Assembly (NCBI RefSeq): GCF_030547685.1
Contig: NZ_JAUOQM010000052.1
Location: 61,222 to 125,221, forward strand
From: Gilvimarinus sp. 2_MG-2023
Lineage (GTDB): Bacteria > Pseudomonadota > Gammaproteobacteria > Pseudomonadales > Cellvibrionaceae
Length of the DNA: 64,000 bases
Direction of reading: 5' to 3'
Shown: one piece after another, positions 37,260-47,600 of the stretch
Layout of the letters: every line of letters begins with the position of its first letter
How positions within the stretch are numbered: the stretch's first letter is position 1
Translations under genes and position numbers: made by a program
The notes under the pieces: model-generated
The model's input: only the letters and a program-made list of their open reading frames with translations
What the model was told of the DNA's origin: nothing
Databases searched by the model: none

Positions 37260-37656
37260 CAGGGTGTTAAGTATCGCCCTGGTAGGCCATGCGCAAAGTT
37301 AGGTAACAGTTCGCTGCGCCAAAACGCCCAGCTCTGCGGTGGAAAACTTGAAATAGGCCCACTATTACTGCGTTTTCCCTCTTGATCTGGTCATTTTGGC
37401 TGTGTTCCTTTGTCACCTAACTTTACGCACGACCCACGGTCATAGTGCAGTGTTAGATAGCCAGAGCGAATGTCGTAACGCTGAGCCGCCTTGCTCATAA
37501 GCTTGCAGAGCCAAGCGTTGAACAACCCGCGATCAGGCCTGAAGAATAAGGGATAAACTGAGTTTACACATAATGCAAAACTCAATCGACAGTGGTGTCA
37601 TTTTTTGTGTTTCAGCACACTAAGGTTTAGTGCCTTAAATTTCACAGGATATGATT
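37260..37656. other. Intergenic region with MITE-like inverted repeats
   Basis: No complete gene is supported in these 397 bases. Two imperfect inverted copies of GCGYAAAGTTAGGTRACA lie at about 37290-37308 and 37411-37430 and bracket about 100 bp. A 64-codon minus-strand frame (37391-37585) starts outside and runs into the repeat, and could be a transposase remnant, but I cannot match it to a family. Confidence 0.5.
37290..37430. repeat. Short element with imperfect terminal inverted repeats (MITE or IS remnant candidate)
   Basis: The left end GCGCAAAGTTAGGTAACA is nearly the reverse complement of the right end TGTCACCTAACTTTACGC, with two differences. The span is about 140 bp, with no coding capacity inside. 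No obvious target-site duplication was seen. It lies just upstream of a GH2 gene whose codon use looks different from the preceding operon. Confidence 0.45.
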
Positions 37657-40518
37657 ATGTTTGTGCCGCCTCGCCTCCGCGTGTTTTTTGTCTCAATTTT
37701 ATGCATTGGCTTGTTGCAAGCCTGCGCTAATCAGCCAGATACAGAAGTTGCGAGCACGGCTAGCGACGCTCGAGTATCGCTAGCAGGACAATGGCAATTT
37801 CAGATTGATCCGTATAAACGCGCCAGTGACGAACAGTGGTGGCAAGAGCAAACAGACACTAGCAACTGGGACAAAATTGCCGTGCCGGGCGTTTGGGATA
37901 CTTATGATCGCTACAGCGATTACATGGGCGACGCCTGGTACCGCACTGAATTTATCGCGGATAAAAGCTGGCACGCCCAACAAGTAAGATTGGTTTTCGA
38001 CAGTGTTTACCACGACGCTGAAGTCTGGCTCAACGGTCAGTATCTAGGTGAAAATAAACTGGGTTTTATGGCCTTTGATTTCGACGTATCCAATCACCTT
38101 AGACTCGGTTCTAACAATACCTTAATCGTCAAAGCTAATAACCGCTTTAGACGCGGTGCGGTATGGAATTGGGGCGGTATACGTAGACCAGTTTACCTCG
38201 ACATACGCCCCCAAACTCATATCAGTAAGGTGTATGTGAATGCGCAGCCGAATCTTGCCACAGGTAGCGCCAAGATTAATCTAAAAGCCTTTTTGGCTAA
38301 CCTTAGCGAAAAGCCCGTGAGTGTGACGGCTGACTTTAGCGTAATGCGCGACGGCGAACTCGTTGCCCACTACCCAGGCGAGAAAGCGCTAACGATCGCC
38401 GCAGGTGAGAGTGCCGAGCTTGAGAAACAGCAAGTGCTCGCCGCAGAGAAAGTCGCTTTGTGGCATTTTAACCATCCTAACTTGTATCACATTAAAACAA
38501 CGCTGCGTATTGATGGCGAAGCGGTACACCAGCACAAAGACCGTTTTGGTATTCGTAAGGTGGAAGTTAAAGATCGCAAGTTCTATTTAAACGGCGAGCA
38601 AGTGCGTTTAGTTGGCTTGAATATGGTGCCGGAAGATCGCTTTGACGGTAACGCCCTGCCTTTATCACGTATAAAAGAAGATGTGGATCTACTTAAAACC
38701 CTCAACGCTAACTTTGCGCGTTTATCGGGCCCGGCACTGCCGAAAGAATACTTAGATTACCTGGACGAAGTCGGCTTCCTTGTGGTTGAAGAAGTAGCTC
38801 TATGGGGTAAAGACTCCCTCGTTGACCCTGATCACCCTCTGCCTAAGGAATGGCTAGAACGCTTAGTATCCGATAACTACAACCACCCTTCTGTGGTTGC
38901 TCGCAGTGTCGGTAACGAAATTGGGGATCTGACTAAAAACCCGAAAGTAATGGAGTACGTAGAAGGTGCCATTAAGCACGCCAAAGAACTCGACCCTAGT
39001 CGCCTTGCTGTTTATATTTCGTATTCAGCCGATTATCAAAAAGATGATCCATCTCGATTCTCTGATATCGTCATGTTCAATAAATATAACGATCATGAAG
39101 AGCGCTTAAAAGTAGTGGATTCCTATTACCCTGAAAAACCTATTTTCTTTTCAGAAATCGGCACCCGCTTGGACGGTGTCGACCCGAACGAATCCGTATT
39201 AGACGTAGAAGCGTTAATGGGACCGCTGCGTAACTACCCTTATTTAATTGGCACCTCACACTTTGCCTTCAATGATTACCGCAGCACCTGGTATGATGAA
39301 AAGCCAAGCTGGACAACGGACTTTTCTCAGAACCGTGCCTGGGGTGTACTGACCTCTTACCGCAATAAAAAACGGTCGTTCACCAAATTGCAAAAATTCT
39401 ATTCGCCGTTGGAAGTGTTCGACCTTGATAGCCGCTCAGGGCAAACATTGATTCACATTCGTTCGCGCAGCTTAGATAGCTTCCCTGCCTACACAATGCA
39501 AGGTTACCGCGTAGTTTGGCAAGCGTTTAATGATCAGGGTGAAAGCCAGGCGATCGGCCAGTTTTCGCTGCCAAGCTTAAAACCCGGCGATACCGCACCG
39601 TCTTACACCTTGCCGTACTCTGGCGATTACGCCACCCTGAAAGTCTCATTATTAGCACCTAAAGGTTATGTTGCTCACGAGATACGTCACGACAAACGCA
39701 TTGCACCAGCGGCAAGAATTAGCAGTACTCATGTGTCAATCGACACTATTCGCGTGCACTTTGAACGCTCGCCCCTTGCACGTGAGTATCAACTTATTGC
39801 CACAGCAGCAGATGGTAAAGTGATTGAAGGTAAGGCCACTATTAACAGTTTTGCAGAAGTCAGCGGCCTGGAACCACAAGCAGAATATGATCTACAACTA
39901 ATCGCCATTAATGACGCGGGAAAGAGCCAATTCAGCGACACACCCGTTAAAGTAAGTACCGCACCCAACGAATTACCGCCGATTATCTGGGCCACTGAAG
40001 GCAAGCGCGACGCCTTTCATATTGGTTTTTCTGTGGATAAGCAGGATTTTGGTTTTGAAATTCAATACGGTTTAGAGCCGGGTGAATACAGCCACAAACA
40101 CATCATTCAAACCCGCGGAGCTACTCGTGTACCAGCCATCAAAGCCGGTGCTACGCATTACTTTCAATTAAGACGTCTGATCACGGGCACCATCGACAGC
40201 GACTGGAGCCCAAGCCATAAAGTGGTCTTGCAAGGTTTAGACGGTTTGTTGCCGCCAGAAAATACTTTGGCACTGACAACCGAAACAGGTTTGCTTATTC
40301 AACTAACGCCTGTGCGCAGCGCAACCGGTTACCGTATTGAAGCAACCAGCCAAGATGGGGAAACATTAACAATGGATAGCAGCTTAGCTTATTCGCCTTA
40401 TATTACGGTTGATGGAGCTCAGTGGAAAAACGTCAACGATTTACGTATTGCCACCCTTAACGAACAAGGTCAGTTAGGTGAATTTAGTAGTGTACAAAGC
40501 GTTACTGGAAGCAAATAA
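37657..40518 (+). CDS. GH2 lipoprotein glycoside hydrolase (beta-galactosidase-like) with fibronectin-type repeats
   Basis: This protein of 953 residues has a lipobox (GLLQAC) after a short hydrophobic signal. The ATG at 37657 is preferred because AGGA lies seven bases before it, whereas the ATG at 37651 would be too close. A sugar-binding jelly-roll (about 40-195), Ig-like domain and TIM barrel with E421 in SVGNEIG (acid/base) and E500 in FFSEIG (nucleophile) make up GH2. After about residue 680 there are about three FN3-like sandwiches. In agar loci, GH2 enzymes remove terminal galactose from agaro-oligosaccharides, the most likely role here. It has fewer GC-rich codons than the preceding operon. 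Confidence 0.87.
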   Translation: MFVPPRLRVFFVSILCIGLLQACANQPDTEVASTASDARVSLAGQWQFQIDPYKRASDEQWWQEQTDTSNWDKIAVPGVWDTYDRYSDYMGDAWYRTEFIADKSWHAQQVRLVFDSVYHDAEVWLNGQYLGENKLGFMAFDFDVSNHLRLGSNNTLIVKANNRFRRGAVWNWGGIRRPVYLDIRPQTHISKVYVNAQPNLATGSAKINLKAFLANLSEKPVSVTADFSVMRDGELVAHYPGEKALTIAAGESAELEKQQVLAAEKVALWHFNHPNLYHIKTTLRIDGEAVHQHKDRFGIRKVEVKDRKFYLNGEQVRLVGLNMVPEDRFDGNALPLSRIKEDVDLLKTLNANFARLSGPALPKEYLDYLDEVGFLVVEEVALWGKDSLVDPDHPLPKEWLERLVSDNYNHPSVVARSVGNEIGDLTKNPKVMEYVEGAIKHAKELDPSRLAVYISYSADYQKDDPSRFSDIVMFNKYNDHEERLKVVDSYYPEKPIFFSEIGTRLDGVDPNESVLDVEALMGPLRNYPYLIGTSHFAFNDYRSTWYDEKPSWTTDFSQNRAWGVLTSYRNKKRSFTKLQKFYSPLEVFDLDSRSGQTLIHIRSRSLDSFPAYTMQGYRVVWQAFNDQGESQAIGQFSLPSLKPGDTAPSYTLPYSGDYATLKVSLLAPKGYVAHEIRHDKRIAPAARISSTHVSIDTIRVHFERSPLAREYQLIATAADGKVIEGKATINSFAEVSGLEPQAEYDLQLIAINDAGKSQFSDTPVKVSTAPNELPPIIWATEGKRDAFHIGFSVDKQDFGFEIQYGLEPGEYSHKHIIQTRGATRVPAIKAGATHYFQLRRLITGTIDSDWSPSHKVVLQGLDGLLPPENTLALTTETGLLIQLTPVRSATGYRIEATSQDGETLTMDSSLAYSPYITVDGAQWKNVNDLRIATLNEQGQLGEFSSVQSVTGSK

Positions 40519-40608
40519 GAGAACAAATTAAAAAGAAATAACGGGAATAAGATGAAGTTTATGTGGTGATAGTTTTACTATGAAGAGCGTCACTGTCGGG
40601 CAGAAAAA

Positions 40609-40631
40609 GCTCCGCGGTAGTACCGCGGAGC
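40609..40631. terminator. Bidirectional Rho-independent terminator
   Basis: A perfect 10-bp stem (GCTCCGCGGT, loop AGT, ACCGCGGAGC) lies between the convergent GH2 and CBM6 genes. On the minus strand it is followed by TTTTTC, and on the plus strand by CGGAGTTTTA, so it can serve both. Confidence 0.85.
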
Positions 40632-40638
40632 CGGAGTT

Positions 40639-42078
40639 TTATAAAAATTCGTCAAAAAAATCGACGTGGTTGTTTAAGTGGTTAAAGCCAAAAATCCAGG
40701 TGTTTTCAACGGTATCTGAGAAGTCCATGCCACCGTTTTGGATGTTGGGGTTTTTCCAGCCCGGGTGATGGTCGATGCTGTAATCGGCCACGCGCTTGGC
40801 TTCGGCCCAAATAGCGCCTACACGGGAGTGGTTTAACACACGGCTCCACTGGCTGGTGTCCGAGCTGTTAAAGCCGGGGCTGCCATTGCCGCGTGAGTTA
40901 CCATCGCTAATTTTTTGGTAATCAGTATGGTTGCGCACATAGGTCAAATCGGCTGGAGTGGTTTTATCCTGGTTCCACTCACTATGCTGGATAATATGAA
41001 TGCGGCTATTGGTGTTGATGCCGCCCAGGTTTTGTTTTACTCGACGCACTAAGTCGGCGCTGAAATCCGATTGTCCGGCCTCCTGAATCCAAATGTCGCC
41101 GCCGTTATTGAGTACATCCGCGACTTTTTGGTACACGGCGTTTAGCGCGCCCGCGTAATTGCTGTGGGCATCGGACCAGCGGTTGGCACCAAAGGCAATG
41201 TTAAACAGGTGGTCGGCCTCAATAAAGGTGCCGCCCTGTGTACCGTACGCGCCGGCTACTGCGTGGTAGTTAACCGCGCTAAAGCGCGAGTCGCTTAAAA
41301 TGGTGCCCACAGCGGCTACCGTGTGGATATCATCCGGGTCGGGGCGGCTGTCAAAGTTAACCAGCAGCAGATCCTGCGCCGGGTCAAAACGGCCGATCAT
41401 GGGTTTCGGTGTAGTGTCAGAGTCCTGCGCCAATTCAATCCAATTAATGTTGAAATTACCCGCCTGAATTTGCACCCGCAATGTGTGTGCACCGGCACTT
41501 AAGTCACCCAGCGCAATCTCTTGGGTTTGCCAGCTCTGCCAGCCTCCGGTGGCGCCAACGCTGGCGGCATTGCCGCGGGCCTGGCCGTCTATCTCAAGCG
41601 TGTACAAACCACCGCCGGGCTGCGACGCAACTCGGACGTTGGCTGAGTAATTACCCGCTTGCTGTACATTAATATCAAACTCTAGCCATTCGTTGGCGGC
41701 CGTCCAACCAACGTTATATTCACCGCCGTTATCGGCGGTGTTTTGAATATCCACACCGTCTTGGCGGTACTGGCCGCCTAAGTTTTGCGCGGTGGTATCC
41801 GAGTAACGGTGATAGTCTTGCGCCTGAATAAACCCAGGTACTGGGTGGCTGTTATCGGGCACTGGGTCGGTGGGATCTTGCTCGCCGCAGGGTTGGCTGC
41901 CGCACATGCACACACTAAACAGCGACTGGCTGTTGGCGCAGTCGGTCGCCTGCGGGCCAAATTCATTCTTACATTGAGCGGTGTAATTGCACTGGTCTTG
42001 GGCAAGGGCATGGGTGCTAAAGCCGCTGCACAGGGTGATGATGGCGGCTGCACGCGTTAGGTAACGTGTCATAGTCAT
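40639..42078 (-). CDS. Secreted protein with Cys-rich module, CBM6 and a nucleoside-hydrolase-like domain
   Basis: This protein has 479 residues. The ATG at 42078 is chosen because GGAG lies six bases upstream; an upstream in-frame codon would bury the signal peptide. After the signal (ending HALAQ) comes a module with six cysteines (about 30-66, C-x5-C-x10-C-x9-C-x-C-x4-C), then a CBM6 (about 82-215: YRQDGVDIQNT, GEYNVGWTAANEWLEFDI, NFNINWIEL). The C-terminal 250 residues start with LLVNFDSRPDPDDIHTVAAVG, reminiscent of nucleoside-hydrolase-like or Sde182-like folds, but I cannot name the family. An enzymatic or carbohydrate-binding role on agar is likely. An exact operator lies upstream. 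Confidence 0.75.
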   Translation of the reverse strand: MTMTRYLTRAAAIITLCSGFSTHALAQDQCNYTAQCKNEFGPQATDCANSQSLFSVCMCGSQPCGEQDPTDPVPDNSHPVPGFIQAQDYHRYSDTTAQNLGGQYRQDGVDIQNTADNGGEYNVGWTAANEWLEFDINVQQAGNYSANVRVASQPGGGLYTLEIDGQARGNAASVGATGGWQSWQTQEIALGDLSAGAHTLRVQIQAGNFNINWIELAQDSDTTPKPMIGRFDPAQDLLLVNFDSRPDPDDIHTVAAVGTILSDSRFSAVNYHAVAGAYGTQGGTFIEADHLFNIAFGANRWSDAHSNYAGALNAVYQKVADVLNNGGDIWIQEAGQSDFSADLVRRVKQNLGGINTNSRIHIIQHSEWNQDKTTPADLTYVRNHTDYQKISDGNSRGNGSPGFNSSDTSQWSRVLNHSRVGAIWAEAKRVADYSIDHHPGWKNPNIQNGGMDFSDTVENTWIFGFNHLNNHVDFFDEFL

Positions 42079-42188
42079 AGGTGGCTCCGTTAAAACATTA
42101 AAATGTTTCGGGTATTGTTTATAGAGGATGCATGGCGAGAGTGCCATGCGCGACCATAGTAGTTTTAACGAAGTGTGGTAACTGTCTA

Positions 42189-42200
42189 ATTGTTCACAAT
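42189..42200. promoter_or_regulatory. Operator candidate ATTGTTCACAAT, CBM6 protein
   Basis: An exact match to ATTGTNNACAAT inside the longer palindrome AATTGTTCACAATT, 111 bp upstream of the CBM6 protein start. Confidence 0.6.
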
Positions 42201-42550
42201 TAATAGAGCACGTAAAATATTTGACACAATATCAAACAAATCGGCAGGTGAATTCACATTAATTGAGACTACGGTTTAAGCCGACTAGTCTGAGAGAGAT
42301 TAAAAATTTCGGTTTAAATCACTATCAAAATCCATCGGTAAAATAGACCGGGATAAAATAGAGAGTTAGAAGTATCAGAAGTGTAACTTGATTGCATTCG
42401 TTATCTTCCAATATAGCATTGACTGAGAATAGGTGTCGTTTTACCCGTATTCTACAGCAGCTAGTTAATACCACCTGTTTTGGGTTTCTGTAGAAGTATT
42501 TTTTAGATAGAGGATGATGCAATAGTTTAGGTGGTGACGATTGGACTACC

Positions 42551-42578
42551 AAAAAAAAGCCCGCACTAAGGCGGGCTT
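42551..42578 (-). terminator. Rho-independent terminator after the surface lipoprotein
   Basis: An 8-bp stem (AAGCCCGC/GCGGGCTT, 6-nt loop) is followed on the minus strand by a run of eight T, 27 bases past the lipoprotein stop. It closes the TonB receptor 2 and lipoprotein unit. Confidence 0.92.
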
Positions 42579-42605
42579 AAATCATACGAATGGAGAATTA
42601 ATTCA

Positions 42606-44576
42606 TTAAGGTAGTTCAATTAAGCGTACGTTATCGATACGGTGATTTTTACCTTCCCCCCAGACGTTAACACCTACATGTAGCTCCAATGCCCGAGTTT
42701 CCCAGTCGGTAATACTCGTGTTGCGATCGGGGTCAATAACGGTAACAAGGTTATTGTTGGCCGAGTTGTTTTGGAATATACCCGAGAAGGCACCGCCTGC
42801 GGTAGTAGTTTCATTGCTCGCATCGGATGGATCAAGGATAGAGGCGCGGAAGTTAACGGGGCCGGTAAAATCGTCAATTGCAACATCCATACTTAACACA
42901 TATCGGTGACCATTTTTGATGGTGCCGGCCGGCAGAGGAAGTATCTGGCGTTTGTCGCCACTGGGGCCTGTTACCAATTCGCCATTTGCCACCATTGCAC
43001 CATCAACGAGCGTCCAGTCTCCTGCACCATTAGAGAAGGTCGCGTTTTCTTCACTAATGAGATTATTGCCTGGATCAATGGAGTATTTGTAGAGGGTTAA
43101 TTCGTCCATTTCAATGGCATTGATGCTGGCTTCTATATTGATTTTGACATTTTGTGCACCGGTAAAACGAATGGCGTGAGTGCGCGGGTTGTAGCCGTGT
43201 GCAAACCAACTATTGTACGCGAGTACAGCGCCGACTTCGTCACTAGTGTCACCGGAAATACTCATGGGGTACCCACCCCAAGCATCGCCTAGTGCGGCGC
43301 GTGCTTCCAGGATATAACCTGCGCCATTTTCTAACGCGTTTCCTGTGAGATTGGGAGAGAGTTTGTCGCCGGTAATCATGCTCGCAAACTGCGCACCGCT
43401 AAAATCCAGTCCAAATGCTGAGGTGGTGGTTATTGTGGGAGTGCCTTCGCTAGACCAGCTATCGAAATCACTTTCAAAGCCACCATTATTCAGTAGGTTT
43501 GCCGTGGCTGCACCAGTCACCGTTACGTTTAATGTGTTGCTAACGGTATGTTCATCGTTACCATCATTAAACTCGTAGCTGTAACTAAAGGTTTTGGTTT
43601 CACCTTCAGCTACATAGGCGGCAAAGTCAATGCCATCAACACCGAGGTTAACGCCTTCAGAACGGCTGAACTTAAGAGCCGGAGCGCCGTTGGTGGGAGT
43701 GAAAGAATCCCAGTCTATTGTAAGTGCATCGCCATTAGGCTCTAGCACATAGGCGGGGCTGGCGAGGCTGACTCGCTTTAAGGCAGAGTCAGTGTCGACT
43801 GTAACTTCAACAGGGTTTAGTACAATTGGCGCGGCGGGCTCGTCGGTGGCTTTTACGATAACGAAAGTGGCCGTACGCTCTAAGCTATGGTTGTGATCTT
43901 CCACATGGTAAGTGTTATCACGGAAGATTTCAGCTTCGCCTGGCTGTAGGCCATTGAGCACGGTAGTGGTATCAATGGTCAAAATACCAGTTTCTGCATC
44001 GATAGTGTAGAGCCCACTTTGTAAGTTATCGGCCGCTGTGAAGTTCGCAATCGATAACGGCTCTTCGTCTTGATCTACAACTCCTGTGAGTAAATCAAGC
44101 TCGGTATTGGTTGGATCATCGACTAAGATAAATAGGTCATCAAACTCGGGGGCGGCGTCTTCACCGGTAACGGTAATTGTCGCCGTACGGGCAACGCTAT
44201 CTTTGCCATCGCTAATGTTGTAAGTGTATACAATTTCACGAGTTTCGCCCGTGTCGATATGTGGTGCTATTTCATCGGGTGATACTCCTACACGGACTAC
44301 TTGGCTACTATCAAAACCTGTGGTGTCATCCAAGCTGGCCTTGAGATCACGTACACGCAAAATGTCGCCATCTGTATCAACGGCATCTTGCAGTAAGTTC
44401 ACCATACGAAATGCGTCTTTCTCGCTCAAGGTGAGGCTGATGTCACCGCTGTGAGTGGGCGCGCTGTTGGGGCCAGAGTTGGAGTTGTCATCGTTGTCGT
44501 TATCACCACCACAGCCGACTAGAGCCAGGGCGATAGCGCTCGACAGGAGCAATTTTTTTGTTGTAATGTTTTTCAT
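42606..44576 (-). CDS. Carbohydrate-binding surface lipoprotein with cadherin-like repeats
   Basis: This protein of about 656 residues starts MKNITTKKLLL and has the lipobox LVGCGG, followed by an Asp/Asn/Ser-rich linker (GGDNDNDDNSNSG). Three bacterial Ig/cadherin-like repeats (about 45-350: APTHSGDISLTL, ITVTGEDAAPEF, LNVTGA-type ends) precede two CBM4/9-like modules (about 355-500 starting NLLNNGGFESDFDSWSSEG, and about 505-655). It has no catalytic domain. It follows TonB receptor 2 by 60 bp and very likely is the surface glycan-binding partner that feeds the receptor, similar in role to Bacteroidetes SusE/F. GGTGA precedes the ATG. Confidence 0.82.
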   Translation of the reverse strand: MKNITTKKLLLSSAIALALVGCGGDNDNDDNSNSGPNSAPTHSGDISLTLSEKDAFRMVNLLQDAVDTDGDILRVRDLKASLDDTTGFDSSQVVRVGVSPDEIAPHIDTGETREIVYTYNISDGKDSVARTATITVTGEDAAPEFDDLFILVDDPTNTELDLLTGVVDQDEEPLSIANFTAADNLQSGLYTIDAETGILTIDTTTVLNGLQPGEAEIFRDNTYHVEDHNHSLERTATFVIVKATDEPAAPIVLNPVEVTVDTDSALKRVSLASPAYVLEPNGDALTIDWDSFTPTNGAPALKFSRSEGVNLGVDGIDFAAYVAEGETKTFSYSYEFNDGNDEHTVSNTLNVTVTGAATANLLNNGGFESDFDSWSSEGTPTITTTSAFGLDFSGAQFASMITGDKLSPNLTGNALENGAGYILEARAALGDAWGGYPMSISGDTSDEVGAVLAYNSWFAHGYNPRTHAIRFTGAQNVKINIEASINAIEMDELTLYKYSIDPGNNLISEENATFSNGAGDWTLVDGAMVANGELVTGPSGDKRQILPLPAGTIKNGHRYVLSMDVAIDDFTGPVNFRASILDPSDASNETTTAGGAFSGIFQNNSANNNLVTVIDPDRNTSITDWETRALELHVGVNVWGEGKNHRIDNVRLIELP

Positions 44577-44601
44577 GTTGTTCACCATTATTCTTGTTGC
44601 G

Positions 44602-44622
44602 AGGGCGGGATATACCCGCCCT
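44602..44622 (-). other. Hairpin between TonB receptor 2 and lipoprotein genes
   Basis: A perfect 8-bp GC-rich stem (AGGGCGGG, loop ATATA, CCCGCCCT) follows the receptor stop by 14 bases. No T-run follows on the minus strand, so it more likely sets relative mRNA stability than ends transcription. Confidence 0.65.
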
Positions 44623-44636
44623 GAGCATTGTGAGTC

Positions 44637-47600
44637 TTAGAAACGTGCGCGCAGACCTAAACGATAAGTGATACCAGTTTTGTACTCTGCATAAGTGCGA
44701 GACTTAGTAGCATTACCGTCCAGAGGATTACCTTCATCGACGGCCACAAAGCTGTAACCGGTCGCGGAGTCTGGATCGTTAACGCGTGTAACTTCCAGTT
44801 CGCGGTTGGTGAAGTAAGAGCGGAAAGCGGCATCCGTCAAGTTAATCGCCTGGAAGGTCAGGTCAATGTTCTCACTAATGGAGTAAGTCGCCGACAGGTC
44901 GACTTGATCGCGGCCTTCGTTCCATAAGCTGCCTTGGTTCCAGGTGCGCCCTTGGAGCCCAGTATTCGTGTCAGTACCCATGAGTGAGTCGCTAGAGCCT
45001 CGGTAACTAACGCGGAACTGATGACCATCCTGCTCCCAGAAAGCGGTTAGGTTGTAAGTGTGCTCAGGAGTGTCGGCCACAGGGTAGGCCGGCAAGAGTT
45101 CATCCGGGTTAAAAGTCGAATACTGTTGATCGTACTCACTGTCTTGGTAGGTATAGTTAGCCTGTACACCTAAGCCGCTTAAGAAGTAGCCGGGTAAAAA
45201 ATCGTAGGTTTGGGTATAGCCAAGTTCTACACCGGTAATTGAGGCACCCTTGCCGTTGTACAATTTGCTGGCACTGTAAACACCACACAAATCACGTAAG
45301 TCATCGCTAAAGCGGTTTGGATCGCCTTGTTGCCAGCCGTAATCCGCTGTAGCGCGTAGTGGCATACAGCTGCCGAGTGCAGAATCATCACCGGTACCCC
45401 AAGTATCAACGACCAAGTCTTCTGGGTTTACAGTGCCTTCCAGCTCACGCAAGTCGGTCATATACACCAATGCAGATTCGGTATCAGTAAAGTTGCTCAT
45501 ATCTTTGTTGAAAATGGCAGCACTGATCATGCCTGTATCGTTGAAATACCACTCTAATGAAACATCGATGTTCTTTGATTCAAGCGGTTCAAGTTTGGTG
45601 TTGAACTGTCGGAATGTACCCACATTTTGACCGGCTGCCCAGTAACCTGATTCATTGATGCTAAAGCCTGAACGCAAGTTGTCGATGGCAGGGCGGGTCA
45701 TGGTTTTAGATATAGCAAATCGGCCGACCAAATCATCGGTAATAGCGTAGTTTAAGTTTAAGCTCGGCAGAATGTTGTCGTACGAGTGTGAGTTTTCTGA
45801 GGCGAAAGACTTCAGTTCATTGTTGGTTGTGTTTACAAACTCGTGCGCATTGGCATCCGGCCCGTCGATTGCGACGCTCGGATCGTAAGTGACACCTGGA
45901 TTAGCGCCGTTTTGAACAAAACCACCATCGCGTAGGGTCGAGACATCGGCGTAACGCCACATGGTGTACCAGCCAAGCTCTTGCTCAGGGTCTGTGCCGC
46001 CATTTTGTTGATAATCTGCCCAAGCGGCGTAACGAGGATCGTGACAAGGACCCTGATCTGGAATGGCGGTCCAACCTGATGGATCGGGGCCGCTAGAGGT
46101 GTCCCAGCCAGTACCGTCGACGCGCTGGAACTTGTTCTCGTAACCTAGACCGTCGCCAGTTGGGTCGGAGAATATTGGAGCACGACACTCGGGTAACGAG
46201 GTATCACGTAAATCGCGTAGGTGTACTAAGTCAAATTCGCGCTGTAAGGTTTCGTCATGCTGCCAAAAATCGATACCACCAAAGCCTGTGGCTTCAATCT
46301 CAGTTTCGACGTAACGGACACCGATATCACCGGTTAAGCGGTCGTCAAAATACGAGAAGTTAGCTTTAAGGTACAGGGCAGAGGTATCAATGTTGGTGGT
46401 GCGAGTCTCGGTACGATCGGGAGTTCGAACCGTGTTTTCATCATCCAGCACTAAATTCTTAGCGGCCAGTCCATCGACTGGAATCCAATCATTCGCGCCG
46501 CCGGTATAGTAGCCCAGTGAGCCCATAAAATCGTCGTAGTCAAGGCCGTCTCGGGCAACGCTTTCGGCGCGAACATCGCGTAGGGCGCCACCAGGAATTA
46601 CAACAGGAATGCCGTCTTCATCAAATACAGCCTCTGTTTTGGTAACACTGGAAAAGTTAAAGTCTTGGTTGTCTACAAACTTTTCACGCTCGGTCACTTT
46701 GGCGCCAAACTCTAGGGTTGTTACCCCTAGTGTGTCGATGTCCCAATCAAAATCGATTTGAGCATTTTTTAACTCATCGGTCACGTGAACTTCATCTTCA
46801 GACAAATATCCTACGTTTTGCGATGTAATGTCGGCGGGGTTGTAACCAGTGTAGCCAATATTGTCTTCGTAGCCCGGGACTTCTGCAGTACTTTCTATTT
46901 GATCGCCTAAGTCGATAAAGCTATCACCGTAAACGAGATTACATTTGCCAGAGGTGCAATCGTAACCGGTCGGTTGTATGTTTTCCCCCGCATCCCACAG
47001 TACTTGTACGGGAACCTCGACAAAGTTTTGCATAACTGCGTAAGCGTTGGGCAAGCTGTCGGCGGTACTTTTAGAGTAACCAATTTTGGCTGCGGCGCGG
47101 AAGGTGTCGGTAAATTCGTGCGAAAAATCTAGTGTTGCGCTGGCGTTTTCTTTGTCATCGCCACCAACTGATGAGAGAACATCGCCTATTCCAAAACGGT
47201 TGATGTTTTTAGTAAAGGTATTGGTGTCGGTGTCGATGGTGTACCAATCTTGTTGCGGATCGGTAAATGGTGCCGCCGGACGGTAATTTGAAGAGATGGA
47301 CTCTAGGCCTTCGACGAAGTTGTTGTTGTTGGCGCGGCGAGTCTTAAAGGCATCGAGCTGTCTTGTTTCTTCTTGAGCGGTGTAAGTACCGTTAAACATC
47401 ACTTCGGTACGGTCAGTGGGTGCCCACTGAATACCGAGTGTGCCGCCGGTACGATCGTTAGTGTTCGTGTTTTGCTCAAAAAAGGTGCTCGTGTGTTGAA
47501 TGCCGCGTGCGCCAGAGATAATCTCACCGTGCTGGTCGCGGGCTACATCAATGGTTCGTGAGGCTTCAAAGTCCTCAACGCGATATTGGTCACGACGCCA

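Larger units (their letters stand above)
42079..42605. other. Intergenic region with operator and terminator
   Basis: No gene is supported in these 527 AT-rich bases. The left side is the promoter region of the CBM6 protein with the palindrome at 42189-42200 and a nearby AT-rich stretch. The right end holds the terminator of the lipoprotein gene. A 75-codon minus-strand frame (42325-42552) has no supporting features. Confidence 0.7.

Noticed and set aside
37391..37585. 64-codon minus-strand frame as an intact transposase fragment
   Set aside because: It may be a remnant, but no transposase motif could be recognised, so it is only mentioned under the repeat.
42325..42552. 75-codon frame in the gap after the CBM6 gene promoter
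   Set aside because: No ribosome site, low-complexity hydrophobic end, and it overlaps the terminator.
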